Part shown: positions 21,747 to 33,507 of the stretch, in pieces | Position numbering within the stretch: the first letter of the stretch is position 1 | Layout of the letters: each line of letters begins with the position of its first letter | NCBI GenBank assembly: GCA_008729055.1 | Contig: SDUX01000008.1 | Span: 2,728,001-2,792,000 of the forward strand | Source: Pyropia haitanensis | Taxonomy: Eukaryota > Rhodophyta > Bangiophyceae > Bangiales > Bangiaceae | Direction: 5' to 3' | DNA: 64,000 bases | Program-made: the position numbers and the translations under genes | Notes under the pieces: model-generated | Seen by the model: the letters and a program-made list of their open reading frames with translations, nothing else | Told to the model about the DNA's origin: nothing | The model's database searches: none

Positions 21747-22078
21747 TGGCGCGCGCCGCGGCTGCGGGTATGTTTTTGGGGAGGGTAGGGGGGGGGGGGG
21801 GTGTTGGCCTTGCGGTTGGGAACCGCACGGGCCGTTTTTGACCCGCGCATGGGCAGGGCGGGGGGTTGTACAGGCACCACGCCCGCTCTGTCACGTTTTT
21901 GTACAACCTGTCGCCGGCCAGAGCGGTGCCTCACCCCTGCCCAACACGCAAACGGGCATCATCGCCCCCTGTCAACCACCGCTGTCACCTGCCATCCGTC
22001 CAACTCCTCCTCCGCCTTCCCCGCTTCCCTTACCTTTCCCCGTTACCCACTTCCCCCACTCCTACCCCTTCAAGATTC
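21747..22078. other. Intergenic sequence between convergent genes
   Basis: 332 bases between the cytochrome b5 gene (+) and the copine gene (-). Contains a G12 run near 21790 and some AT-balanced sequence. No gene. Confidence 0.6.
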
Positions 22079-23956
22079 CTACCACGGCCGCCCCCCTCCC
22101 GGGCGGCCCAGCCTGCCCGTCTCCTCCCACCCGTCGTCGTCATCCGCCGCCCGCCCGGCCGACGCGCGGCGGGACAGGCGCGGCGGCAGCACGGGGACGG
22201 CCACCGCGCTCGCGGCGCCCGGCAGGCCTGGCCGCGGGGGGCCGCGGTCCCGGTCGGCTGGCGCGACGGCGGGGGAGCCCGCGGCCGGCGGCGGCGGCGG
22301 CGTCAGCCACTCAGGGGCGGGCGCCGCCGCGGGCCGCCCCGCCGGCGGGCCGCCGCCCGCACCGCGCCCGCCGTGGCCGCCGCTGCCGCGACCGGCGCCC
22401 CCGGCGCGGGCGGGTGGCGGGGAGCGGGCGGGTGGCGCAGAGCGGGCGGCAGCGGCGGCGGCGGCGGCGCGCGGGGACACCCCCGCCGCCGGCGCAGCCT
22501 CGGGCGGCGGCGACGCTGGCGGTGGTGACGGCCACCCCCCGACAGGCGTCGGCGGGGTGGGCGCGTCGGGCAGCACCGGCGGGTCGCGCAAGGACGGCAG
22601 CGCGAGCATGCTGGGCGGCAGCGTCGGCGCCGCGTCGAGCGCCGGCGGGTCCCGCAGGGATGGCTCCCGCGCGGCGGCGGGCGGGGCGGCGGCGGGCCGT
22701 GGCGACCGCCGCGGCCGCGGCCGCGGCGACCGCCCGTCGCGCCGGCCCGCGGGGCGCCCGCCGGCTGGCGGCGGCGGCGGCGGCGCGCCGCCGCCGGCGT
22801 CGGCGTCGCCATTGACGACGCGCCGCGGCGACCGCCGCGCGGCGGGCGCCACGTTGGTGTCTGCGTGCACGGCGGAGGGGGGGGGGAGACCAGCCGGCCG
22901 CCCGCGAGGCGGCTCGCCACGGCGGCAACCTCGGCGTCGGCCGATCGCGAGGCGGCCTGCTGCTCTGCCAGCACCGCCGCCTGCCTCTGCGCGTGCGCCG
23001 CGGCGACCGCAGCGTCGTTGTCGCGGCTGCTGCGCCGGCCGGCGCGTGGCCCGGATCCCGCGGTGGGGCTCTGCGCAGGCGGCCTGTCCCAGCCGTCGTC
23101 ACCCCCTGGGGCGTTGCTGGGCGCCAACCAGCTCGTGCGCTCCCCCGCCTGCCCGCCCGCCATGGCACCGCCGCCACGCCCAGTCGGCGGTACGCCCGCT
23201 GGACGTGCTGGCGCCGGCTGCACGCCTACTGGCGGGGCGTGGATGCCCACGTCTATCGAACCGCTGTCGGCGTGCCGGCTGCCACCGCCACCGGCGGCAA
23301 CAAGGGTAGGGGTGTCCCAGTCGGTGGTGCCAGGGGCACCACCCCAGTCTCCCGCGCCGCCGCCGGTATCCGGCTTGGTCGTCCGCCCCTGCTTGACCGT
23401 CCTTGCCTGGCTCGAGACCACCTTTGTGACACCTGGTCCGGGTGGATAGCCGGCGGGGCGGGCCACGAGCTTCTCGGGAGCGTCATCCGCAGTTGGCGGC
23501 GGCTTCTGCTCGCCCGACCAGGCGTCTGCCCTGGCAGTCGCGGCCATCCACTCGGCTTGGGCCGCCGGAGCCAACGGCTGCGGCGCGGCGGCAGCGCCAG
23601 TCCAGCCCGTACTCGCGGCCGGCAACTGCACGGGGGCGACACCTTGAGGGGGGGCGACGGATGCGTTCTGCGGCTGACTGTGGGCGGTCTCAACGCCCTG
23701 TTGCTGACGCATCAGCGCCTCTGCCTCACCACCTGCTGCGGCTGGCACGGGGGCAGGCCCAGGCGCCCCCGTCCACTGCTGCCCAGCGGTCGCCTGTTGC
23801 TGAGCGGCGGCCGCCGCTGCCGCGGCAGCTGCCTCATGTTGTGCAGCCACCGCTGCTGCATTCTGTTGCGCCGCCACTGCCGCCGCGTGCTGCGCTGGGT
23901 CCGTCGCGCCCTGCCACCCTTGCTGCTGCGCATGCTGCTGGTGCTGCTGCTGATAA

Positions 23957-23987
<31 letters not shown>

Positions 23988-26411
23988 ACTGCTGCTGCTC
24001 GTAGTGTTGCTGCTGCATGTGCTGTGGCGGCGGAGGCGGCTGCGTGGCTACCGGCTGCGGGACCACTTCCCCCGCCTGCAGCGGCACAGGCGGGTTTGGC
24101 CGAATCCCCGCCCGCCGAAAGAACGACGTCATCTGGCCCGGGAGCTCCTCGAGTACCGCCGCCGCCAGGCGCTCTGGCTCCCCCGCGTACGTCCGGAAGG
24201 CCACAAACTGAACGATATCCCGACCACCGCGCCCACCTTGAATGTCGTCTCCGTCCAACGCGACCATGTCCGTAAAGTCCGCGTCGCCCACACCCACAAT
24301 CACAATGGAAAGGGGTAGGCTGGCGGCGGCGGTCAGTTCGGCGATCGTCGCGCCCATATCATTGACAACTCCGTCCGTGAGGATGAGCGCGAGGGTATAC
24401 GCCTGCTGCGCCTGCGTCGGTCTTGAGGCGGCTGCCGACGCGGCAGCCGCCCGGATGATCTCCGAGAGGATGGTCGGACCGCTCAGACGCACAGCGCCGA
24501 GCGTCCGGCGGTAGGCCGCGAGGACGCCATCAATACCAACGCAGGTCGGGTTGGGGGAGTCCGTCAGGGAAAAACAGTGTGAAGCAGCGGCGGCGGTGGG
24601 GGAGAGCTTGGCGCCAAAGCCGTACGCGGGAAACAGGCCGTCAGAGTCGTACAACGCCAAAATATCACCGACAGCTCGTATGGCACTCTGCAGTGAGGGG
24701 AACGGAGGAAAGAGAGGTGACAGACGGGACAAAGCCAACCGGGAGAAGGTCGCAGCAGCAGCGCAGGATACAGGAAAAACACCAACAGGACGGCCCAGCA
24801 TATCCTGTTCCACCGCAAGGCAACGGCAACGGGACGCGTCAGTAACAAACGGACACCACCCGTCGGGACTACACAAAAGACACAAACAACGAAAGAAAGA
24901 CAGAAAAGTGGGCAAGGCGACAGCCGACGCACCTCGTACTCATTCGGCCCGTACGTGCCACCAATGTGGTGCAGCGTCCCAGGCCGCGTCGGGTCCCCGT
25001 TGCTGGCAGTAAAGTCCACGGCCACTACGAGGTTGACTTCGCAGCCGCCCATGATATAGTCCAGGAACGTGGCCGACGACGACACGCGCACGTCGTTCAT
25101 GACGACCGCGCCGAGCTCCTTGCCCCCATGCGCGCTCTCCGCCCCCGGCGCTCGGCCCGGCTTCCCGCTCGCGGCGCCCGCTGCAGACGGGGCGGGCGCG
25201 GTCAGCGGTACACGACGCGACTCGAGAATCTTGCGGAGAGACAGGGGCGCCTGGGCAAAGACGCGCTCCCCCCCAGCCCCCCCCGCCCTCGTCAGCACCA
25301 CTTCGGCGCGAAGGGGCGCGTCCGGCTCGCACCGACAGAGCGTCTGGAGACTGATCTTGCTGCGGGGGAAGGTGTAGCTGCCGCGTACGCGGCCGCTGGG
25401 CACCCCAGGGGCGGACTTTTGGACGCGCACCCACGCGGCCGGGCCACCGCCGCCGCCGCCGCCGCCACCACTGCCGCCGCCACCGCCGCCGCCCGCGCCC
25501 GGTCCCGTCGCCGCCACGTACCGGCTCAGCGCGAGGCACACGGAGGGCTTGCCCGTCAGCGACGCGGGCGGCTTGACCCGCTCCAGCCCCATGTCCAGCG
25601 TCACCACCTGCTTCCACGCGCCCACCTCCTCCGCGAGGATCGTCAGCCACCCATTCTTGCCGCCCCCCCCCCGGCGGGGGTGGCCGAGCGGCAGCTCCAG
25701 CCGCTGCCCCGGCGCGCGGACCACCTCGGGGAGCCGCACCTCGGCGGCGCCGATAAAGTCGTGGCGCGACAGCTCGTCAACGCGACCGGGCACGACGGGC
25801 GCCTTGGCGTCCCGGTCGTACACCTCGACGCGCAGGTGCTGGGAGCGCTCGAAAAAGTAGGGCACCTGCAGGGCGGTCACCCACTGGGGGTTGAGGCCAT
25901 CCCGGATGGTCTCCGTCGCGCCCACCCGCCGCCACGAGCGGCCGGCCGCCCCGCCCGCCGGCCCGTTTGCCCCCCCGCCGCCGCCGCCGCTGGCCGTGCG
26001 GCCACGGGCGGCCCATGGCGCCCGCGACGATGGCGGGCGGACCGCCGACGTGGACGCGCGGCGGCCGGGCGGGTCGGCCGCGCCGCCGACTCCCCCTGGC
26101 GTCCCCCCGACGGGCTGCCGCCGCCGGCGCAAGCCCGACAGCAGCGACGAGCGGCGCTCCCGGGGCGCCGGCAGCGACGCGGCCGCCGACCGGCTGGACC
26201 GCGTTGCCGGCACGGCGTCCCACTCGTCGTGGCGGCCGCCGCCCACCGACGCGGACGCCGACGCGGACGCGGACGCCCCCCAGCCGCCGCCCGCGCTGGC
26301 CTCGTCAATGTACAGCACCGCAAACGGGTCGCTCTTGGAGAAGAGGTCCAGGTCCCGCAGCGACCGGCCCGATAGGTGCAGCTCCAAGCGGGACTCGCAC
26401 GCGTCGACCAT
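22079..26411 (-). CDS. Copine (C2A-C2B-vWA, Ca2+-dependent phospholipid-binding protein)
   Basis: Exon 1 (26411-24933, 493 residues) holds C2A (LELHLSGRSLRDLDLFSKSDPF, then a roughly 100-residue low-complexity insertion, then TETIRDGLNPQWV) and C2B. It also starts the copine/von Willebrand A domain with the metal-site motif DFTASNGDP. A 245-bp GT-AG intron (24688-24932, phase 0) leads to exon 2, SAIRAVGDILALYDSDGLFPAYGFGAKL, the copine signature. The rest of the domain follows, including LILTDGVVND and VGVGDADF. The core ends near PGQMTSFFRRAGI. Copines normally stop soon after; this one has a Gln/His/Ala-rich tail of several hundred residues. The tail frame shifts near the G10 run at about 22877-22886, so the terminus at 22079 is tentative. 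Expected role: Ca2+-triggered membrane recruitment. Confidence 0.88.
23937..24012 (-). repeat. (CTG/CAG)n microsatellite encoding poly-Gln
   Basis: CTG triplets on the + strand, read as CAG from the copine gene, give a Gln/His tract directly after the vWA domain. Confidence 0.9.
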
Positions 26412-28855
26412 GGTCGACGCACAGCGAGGTCGCTACCCGCCCCCGCCCCCCCAGAAAAAAAAAAGAGGCAACTCAGAACGGGACAATGGGGCCGGGAGAC
26501 ACACAGCAAGGGGACCCTGAGCAGGATGGAGAGGAAGGGGGGGGACTGGCGAGGAACGTGCACGGATCAGGCAGGGGCGGGGAGCGCAGCGGCCCACGCC
26601 AAGCGCACGCGCGAGTGGCACGCTGGCGGCGGGTGTGCCCAGCACTCCGCCTACCCCTCCACCGCCGCGGCCGGCGCACACGTCCCGCCGCCACCCAGCC
26701 GGTGGCCGCGGCCGGTTTGTGATGACGTCGATGGCGACGCGCGGGCCCCCCTCCGCTGACACCGTGCCCGTCCACGAGCGCGGCGGGGTGAGAGGGGATC
26801 CGCCCCGCGCGAGGATGACCGCCGCAGACGCCGCCGCCGCCGCCGCTCCACCCTACGAGAAACGGGCGTACGGCCGGGCTGGGGTGGCACACACCCGCGC
26901 GGGAGGCTGAAGGGGGGGGGGGTGCGCGCCGCGGGCGGCCCGGGAGTGCCGTTGCTGTGAGTGCCATGGCCGCGCCACCAATGGCTGCTGTCCGCCTCGT
27001 GGCGACAGCGGGGCCACGCGCGGCCCGGGCACTGGCGCGGCGGGATCGCATCCTGGAGAGACCGCGGACGCCGCCGCGACGGTGTGCGCTGGCAGGAAGA
27101 CCAGGTCAACCCCGGCGGGAGGGGGAGGGGGCGGCGGCTGGGGGTGTGATCGAGGCAAGGCGCGGGGAGGTGCGCGACCGGACGACACGGCGCGGGTGTG
27201 GGCTGGCAACAGCCCGCTCTCGGGCAGAGACGCCACACCGCCAGCGGGGCTTGTCGCTTGTCTGGTGTTCGTCAAAGATCACAGTCAAGATTGTTTGAGA
27301 GGTTGGAGCGGGACGCGCACCTGGCCTGCGAAACATTCGGCGTTTTTTTCATGTACATGCTGCTCGGTACAAAATTCCGTTCACACGCGCAGTACAGAAC
27401 GGGTCAGATCAAAGCGCCGCGAGCGGCGTCAGCTGCGCCCACGCGACGAGCCATTTCGTCCGAGATGCTGCCCTGTCGGCCGGCTGTGTCCACCTGGGCG
27501 ACGGCCTCGGCAACTGCCCGGTCGGACGGTGACCAAGTGGCGCGCGTGGCTGGCCAGGCCGCCCGCAAGGACGGAAAGGAAATGCCGACGAGACGGAGAC
27601 GACAGGCGGCCGATACGGGGACGCAGCTGGGGCTTGCCTCCTGACAAATCCGGCTGGCGCCGACGGCCCAAGAACGATAAAGGAGTTCTGCGTCTGGGGG
27701 GGTACTCGCACCCAGGTGGGAGCGGCTCCGTCTCCGCTGGCGTGGTGCGGTGGCGGGGTGTGGTGGCGGGGTGTGGTGGCGAGGTGCGCTGTCGACCGGC
27801 GGGATAAACCCGGGGCCAAAAACAGCCTAGGATTCCCGCTCCGGCGGGTCAAGCGTGCGGTTCGTACGTGCGTGGGTGACCGTGTGCCCTTCTCTCTGTT
27901 CGCTGCGTCTGGCATGCAGTCAGAGAGAGACACAAGGTCGCGCATAGGAGTAATGCCCCGACTGGGAGCCGAACGTCAGCAATGCCGCAACAAGGGTGGC
28001 CGGCACACCATCTTGTCTGTTTCGGACTCAACAACAGCGGCAGATGCCGGCCGCCAGTGCTGCGCCAGCTGTAGTTTGGCAGGACACAGCTGGTCTTTGC
28101 CCAGTTTGCTGTTGCTGTGTTCCCCACGCACCATAACCTGGGTCCTCCTCTGATCACAGGCTGCTCATCGGCAGACTATTTCTGCCCTCGATGTAATTCC
28201 CTCGTTGTACTGCGTACAATCTGCTTTGGAATTCCGGTCAACATCATCATAGAATTGATCTTCATGTGCCACGTGGACTGAACCTACTGCATCCGGGCCA
28301 GGTGCGACCCACGAGATTTCCAACGACGCTCCCGCGCCCCTCGCGCGTACCGCCGCTGGTGGATCAATCCGTTCAGCACACCCCCCTCCTGGCTCGCTCG
28401 CGGCAGGGACCCTCGCGGTTGGGCGCTCTGCGGCCGGTTTGTGGGGTGTCTGGGACCATCGCAGTCGCGGCGGCGCTGCTTCCAACGTCGCCGGTGCAGA
28501 GTCGCTCTCCCATCCCGCGCGCTGGAGGCGGCCCGCTGCTTCCAGACCCGCCGCGGCAGAGGCACCCGTCACCCCCGGCTGGCAGCGGCCGCGCATCCGC
28601 CCTCAAGGTTGCGTCGGCCGCCCCGACCGTCGTTGCCATCGCCAGCTACCCAAGCTCTGTCGACAGCGACGACCCCCTGTGCCGCCTCCCCGTCCTAACT
28701 CGTTCTCCCCCGTCGGTCTCCTCCCTTGTTCTCCGCCCCCCGACCCACGCCCCGCCCCACGCTCACCCACCCCGTTTCCCTCAAGGCCAGTCTCCCTTCC
28801 CATCTCCCGTGCCCCCCTTTGTCACCCTTTGGCTTCTCCCACTGACGCCACTGCC
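26412..28855. other. Divergent intergenic region between copine and the lyase gene
   Basis: About 2.4 kb shared by two divergently transcribed genes, presumably carrying both promoters. GC-rich to 27200, then relatively AT-balanced at 27230-27450 and 27790-28290. From 28690 to 28855 the + strand is pyrimidine-rich, the likely leader of the lyase gene. I found no RNA gene or transposon ends. Confidence 0.5.
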
Positions 28856-29704
28856 ATGGCCGCCTTTGTCCCCGCCGCCGGTGTCGCCCACCCCACCGCC
28901 CGGTGCCGCGCCGGAACGGTAGGCGGCCGTCGCCCCCCCCTCCCCCGCGTCTGTGCGTGGACGCCCCGCCCGTCGCGGCTGGTGGAGTCGCCCGCGGGCT
29001 TCCCCCCAGCCGTTGCCCCCCCCCCCCCCCACCATGACCGCCGCGACGACCGCGGCGGCGCCGTCGACGGCCGCCCCCGAGATGGCCGCCTTTGCCGCCT
29101 TTTTTGCCGCCCAGCCCGGCAAGTGGCAGTCCCGCCGGACGTACCACTACCTCGCCGACGACGCGGTCGAGACGTCCGAGACCACCTTTGACGTGGCGGC
29201 GCTGCCCGCCGACGCGGTGCGGCGGGTGCTGGCCGCCAATGGCGTGGCCGCGGGGGGGCGGGCGGTGCCGCCGCCGCCGCCGCGGGCGCGACCGGCTTTA
29301 CCGTCTCGTTCCTCACGCGCATGGCGGCGGGGCTGGTCAAGAACAGCACCAACCTGGTGTTTGTGCCGACGGCGGTGGCGGCCGCGACGGGCACCGTGTC
29401 GGGCCGCTACTACCGGGACCGGGGGTACGAGGAGGCGGGCGCGGTGGGCGCGGACTTTGAGTTCCGCCCGGCCGAGGGCGGCGGCGGCGAGCTCCGCATG
29501 ACCACCTGGTACGCGCGGGTGGTGAGTGTGGACAGCATCCTGCTGGTGGGGGGGGACGCCGCGGGCTGGACCCGCGTCCGGACCATCCTCAACTATGTGC
29601 GGGGGGGGCGCGCCGAGGCTGACGGCGTGCGGGGGCTGCCGGTGGGGCTGGCGGGGTTTGGCATTGAGGTGCGGGGGGCGACGGACCTGGTGGTGGAAAA
29701 GTAG
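28856..29704 (+). CDS. CpcS/CpeS-type phycobiliprotein lyase, plastid-targeted
   Basis: Bilin lyases of this family attach phycobilin chromophores to Cys of phycobiliproteins. Exon 1 (28856-28918) encodes MAAFVPAAGVAHPTARCRAG, a plausible red-algal plastid transit peptide with the AF near its start. A GT-AG intron (28919-29009, phase 0) leads to exon 2 and FFAAQPGKWQSRRTYHYL, with the KW-S-RT-HHL pattern of the family. Later come GLVKNSTNLVFVP, GRYYRDRGYEEAG and MTTWYARVVSVDSILL, matching the RD-GY-E-A and T-Y-S-ER core. The frame moves by one base at the G7 run 29252-29258. Adding one G restores an uninterrupted reading into GATGFTVSFLTRM, so an assembly error is likely. Which phycobiliprotein it serves cannot be told. 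An alternative start is 29034. Confidence 0.82.
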
Positions 29705-31125
29705 CGGGAGCGTGGCGTGCTGGTGCTGGTGCTGGTGGGGGGGGGGGGGGGGGGGGTGGGGCGGTGAGGGGTGGGTGGTGGGGGCTGGGGGCGTGTGGGG
29801 GCGGGGGGGGGGGAATGGGTAGTGCTCTTTGCCGTCTCGGCGAGCGTGGCGGTGGTGCGGCGGCCGCGACGCGCCGCTCCCGGGTTGCGCGCCGCCCAGC
29901 GACGGCGGCGTGCAGCGGGCGGGCGTGCACCCGTGGGTGGGCGGCCGCGGGGATGGCGCGTGCGCACGCCTGCCGCTCGTCGTCTGTGGGTGGGGTGCTG
30001 GCCCGCGGCGGCGCCCCGCGGCGGCGGCGGCAGCGGCGGCGGCGGTCGCCGTCGCACCAGCGGGCGGGTTCCATGGCGCGTAGGCGCGCTGGCGGCGGAT
30101 GCTCCGCGCGCTCACGGCCGCCGCGCCGTCCGCCCCCCACTTCCCCCCCCCGTTCCACCGTGTGAGCACGCCGCGCGCCGCGACGGGCGTGGCGGCCAAC
30201 GCATGGCCCTCTTCTTTCTCTTTCTTTTTTTCTCCTTGTATGTAAAGTGGAAGCGCCTGCAGACGGCGACGGCGGGGACCCCCCGCGCCCGCACGCCCCG
30301 CCGCCGGCCGCGCCCGCCCGGCCGCCACGCCGCCGGCCGCCACGTCCCGCGGCGGCGGCGGCGGCCACTGCCGGCGGCAGCCGCCGCGGCTGGCCGCCGC
30401 GCCGCCCGCGCCGGCGCGTCGGCCGCCCGGCGCGGCGGCTGGCCGCCGCCGGCCGCCGCCGACCGCCGCGCGGTGGCCGCCGCGGCGCGCGGCCGCCCGC
30501 CGACGCGCCGCGACGGCGCCGCCGCGCGGCGGCGGCCGGCCGCGGCGGCGGCTGCCGCGCACGGCCGGCGGCGGCGGCGTGCGCGCCTGCCGCCCCGCCC
30601 CTCCTCCAACCGCAAGCGGCTACGGTCGCCGCCGCGGGCTGCTGCCGCCGCCGCCGTCCGCGAGGCCGCCGGTGGTGCTCGGCACGCACCCCCCCCCCCC
30701 GCACCGCCCCCCCCCCCAGTTTGTACTGGCGGGGACGTCACGTCCGTCGGCGTGCGGGTAGGGCTGGGGGTGGCGGCGGCGGCGGGAGGGAGCCGACGCC
30801 CCCACGGCGGCCCGCGACCGCCAAACCCCCATCGCGTCTGCTGCGGGCGTGCCGTCCCGGCCCGGGTCGTGCCGGCGGCCGTGGCGCCACGGCGGCGGCT
30901 GTCCCCCCACGCACCGCGCCCCAGCCAAACACCACGCACGTCGTGCGCACCCCCGGAGGCGGTGCGCCGCCGACACGCTCTACCCCCGGCAGCCAGCGCC
31001 GCCGCCACGCTCTACCCCCGGCAGCCAGCGCCGCCGCCACGTTCCACGCGCGGCAGCCAGCGCCACCACGGCCGCAGGAAGGTTGCGCAACAGAACTCCC
31101 CCCCCCCGCGCGCCGCCTCAGCGCC
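29705..31125. other. GC-rich intergenic sequence
   Basis: No gene supported. Contains G runs near 29740-29815, Arg/Ala/Pro-only open frames and, near its right end, a short 32-bp tandem array. Confidence 0.55.
30968..31066. repeat. 32-bp tandem repeat, about three copies
   Basis: The unit carries CTCTACCCCCGGCAGCCAGCG followed by CCGCCGCCACG. Two copies are nearly identical and the third has TTCCACGCG in place of CTCTACCCC. Non-coding, just downstream of the TRM13 gene. Confidence 0.8.
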
Positions 31126-31328
31126 TTACCTCCTCTCCCCCCCCCCCCAAACGTCACCACCAGCGCCACGTTCTCCGGGCTCACCCCCCCCCGCACGTAC
31201 GTGACGAGGCGGGCGGTGCCGGCGTTGCCCGCCGCGGCCAGCGCGGCGCGGACGCCGCGCAGGCGGGCGGCGTCAAGCAGCGCGCGGGCGCGGTCGCCCA
31301 GCTCGACCCGCCGCGCGCGGGGCAGGCT

Positions 31329-31369
<41 letters not shown>

Positions 31370-31801
31370 TGCCGCCAGCGTCGGCGCCCGCCGCCGCGTC
31401 GGCGCCGTACCCCTTCTTGCCCCCCGACAGCGCCCATGAGGACATGGCGCAGAGGGCGTCCCAGTGGCTGCCGCGGCCGTCGTCGCCGCGGCCGCCGTCG
31501 CCGCCGCTGCCGCCGCCGCCGCCGCCGTCGGTGGGGCCGAGCGCCCACGCGGCCACCGCGGAGCGCCCCGTAAAGGTTGCCCACACGCACCGGTGGCGGC
31601 AGCAGCACGCCATGACGAGGCCGCCGCCGCGGTGCGCTTCCCGCAGCGCCGCCACCACCGCCATGTCCGCCGCCTCCCCACACACGTGCTTGCCGAGGCC
31701 GACCACTGGCCGGTGGGCGGCCGCCGCCGCGGCGGCCGCTTCGGGGGGGGGCGGCGCCCGCCGGTCGTGTCCGTGTCCGTGCCCGTGTCCGTGTCACGCG
31801 G

Positions 31802-31840
<39 letters not shown>

Positions 31841-32144
31841 AACAGCCGCGTCGGAGGCGACGAGCGGGGGCGTCCGGCCCAGGTGGACGTCGCCCAGGTC
31901 CACGCGCAGCCGGTGGAGGGTGGCAACCGCCGCCGGCACGCCGCGGTCGGCCTTGAAGCGGGGAGACGCAATGTCGAGCAGCACCGCCTGGTGGGGCAAC
32001 CCCGGGGGGGGCGGGGGGAGGGACCCCAACGCGGCGAGCGTCAGGTACCCGCGGCCGGCGCCAAACTCGACCAGCACCGGCGACAGTTGGGGGGGGCTGG
32101 GGGGTGGGGGGCGCGGCTGACACCCCGCGGCGGGCGTGGCGGCG

Positions 32145-32176
<32 letters not shown>

Positions 32177-32525
32177 AGCGGCAGGCGGCGGCGCCGCCGT
32201 GGCCGCGGCCGCCGCGGCCGGCAGCAGCCCCGCGGCGGCGGCGGTGGCGACGAGCGCGAGCGCCTGGGCCTCCATGCGGGGCTCGTGGCGGGTGTGCCCC
32301 CCCCCCCCCCAGCGCTCGCCACGGGGGGAGGGGCGGCCGCCCGCGGCGCGGCGGCGGCCGCCACCACCCACGCCGCCGGCGTCGGCAGCTCGTCTGGCGC
32401 CAGCGTCGCAAACGCCGCGTCAATGGCGGCAAAGAGGGCCGCGCGGGCGGCGGCGTCGGCGGGCACCGCCGCCGCCGGGCCGTCCCTGGCGGTGGGCGTC
32501 CCGCTGTCGCCACCGCCGCCGCCGC

Positions 32526-32568
<43 letters not shown>

Positions 32569-32846
32569 GCCGCCACCGCCACCGCCGCCGCCGTCGGCGG
32601 GTGCCCCGCCGGCAGGCCGGGCGGCGGCGGGGGGCGGCGGCGGGCCAAAGCCGCCGCGGTTGACCCCACGCACAAACCACCCGGCGGCGGCAACGGCGCG
32701 CAGGCGCGCCGCGACGGGGCACACGCGCGCGTGGCGCGCCGCGTTGCGCGCGTACGACCCGCAGCCGCCGCAGCGGGTGCCGCCCGCCGGCGGCGGCGGT
32801 GGCGGCCGCGGCGGCGGCGGCGGCGGGGCTCGGCCGCTGCTGTCAA

Positions 32847-32911
<65 letters not shown>

Positions 32912-33193
32912 TCACCACCACCGCCACACGCCCCGCCGCCGCCACCGTCGCCGCCGGCCGCCGCGTCGACGCGGGCGTCCCCCCCGTCGGGCCCCCCCCC
33001 CCCAGCGGCGGCAGCGTCGAGGTGCAGGTGGTACACGCAGTGGGTGCTACTGCCGCCGCCGCCGCCGCGGCGGCCGCCACCACGGGCGGTGGCGACCTGG
33101 AAGCGGCAGTAGCGGGCCTTGCCGGGGAGGTACGCGGCGCAGCGGCCGGGGGGGTGGGGGGGGGGGCGCGGGAGGGGGCCGGCTCGTGACCAT
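31126..33193 (-). CDS. TRM13: tRNA 2'-O-methyltransferase TRM13
   Basis: TRM13 methylates the ribose of position 4 in some tRNAs. In order from the N-terminus: YLPGKARYCRFQ (the KKRYC zinc-finger start), then THCVYHLH, then GGCGSYARNAARHARVCP (CHHC-type finger) and WFVRGVNRGGFG. Later come PVLVEFGAGRGYLTLA (AdoMet motif I), RFKADR and RLRVDLGDVHL. The hallmark VVGLGKHVCGEAADMAVV plus LVMACCCRHRCVWATFTGR follows, and finally VTYVRGGVSPENVALVVTF. Domain order is complete. These pieces lie in different frames, and every change falls at or next to a mononucleotide run (33156-33166, 32297-32310, about 31743-31751, 31137-31148). With the last run corrected, the stop is at 31126. Poly-Ala/Gly insertions make it longer than usual. 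Start chosen at the ATG 33193 in a GCCATGG context. Confidence 0.85.
32850..32912 (-). repeat. (CCG/CGG)n microsatellite within TRM13
   Basis: Uninterrupted triplet array encoding poly-Gly between the first and second zinc-finger parts of TRM13. A second one lies around 32515-32595. Confidence 0.9.
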
Positions 33194-33507
33194 GGCGCGC
33201 GCGGGGCTCCGACGGCGGCGGAAAAAAAAGACAGGGGGGGGGGGTGGGATGAGCAGCCAGGAGGGAGTGAGGCAGCGGCGCTCGGCAAGACGTACGGCCA
33301 GCCGCCGAGCGCTGCTGTCGATCGGCGCGTCGCGGCGGGTGGCGCCGTCGTCGCCCCAACCACGATCGCCACGCGGCCGTCGGCCACGTGGCGGCAACGG
33401 CCCACCGGCCAGCACCGCGCAGTACGGAAAGCGACAATTCCTTCCCGGCTTGATCCCTGCGCTTTTGAAACTCTCTATTGGGCGGCTTCGCGTGTTGGAG
33501 AGTGGCT
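33194..33507. other. Intergenic sequence
   Basis: Upstream of TRM13 up to the left end of the first palindromic element. No gene seen. Confidence 0.6.

Noticed and set aside
31126..33193. Calling TRM13 a pseudogene
   Set aside because: Every frame change coincides with a mononucleotide run while all motifs are intact, so assembly error is the simpler reading.
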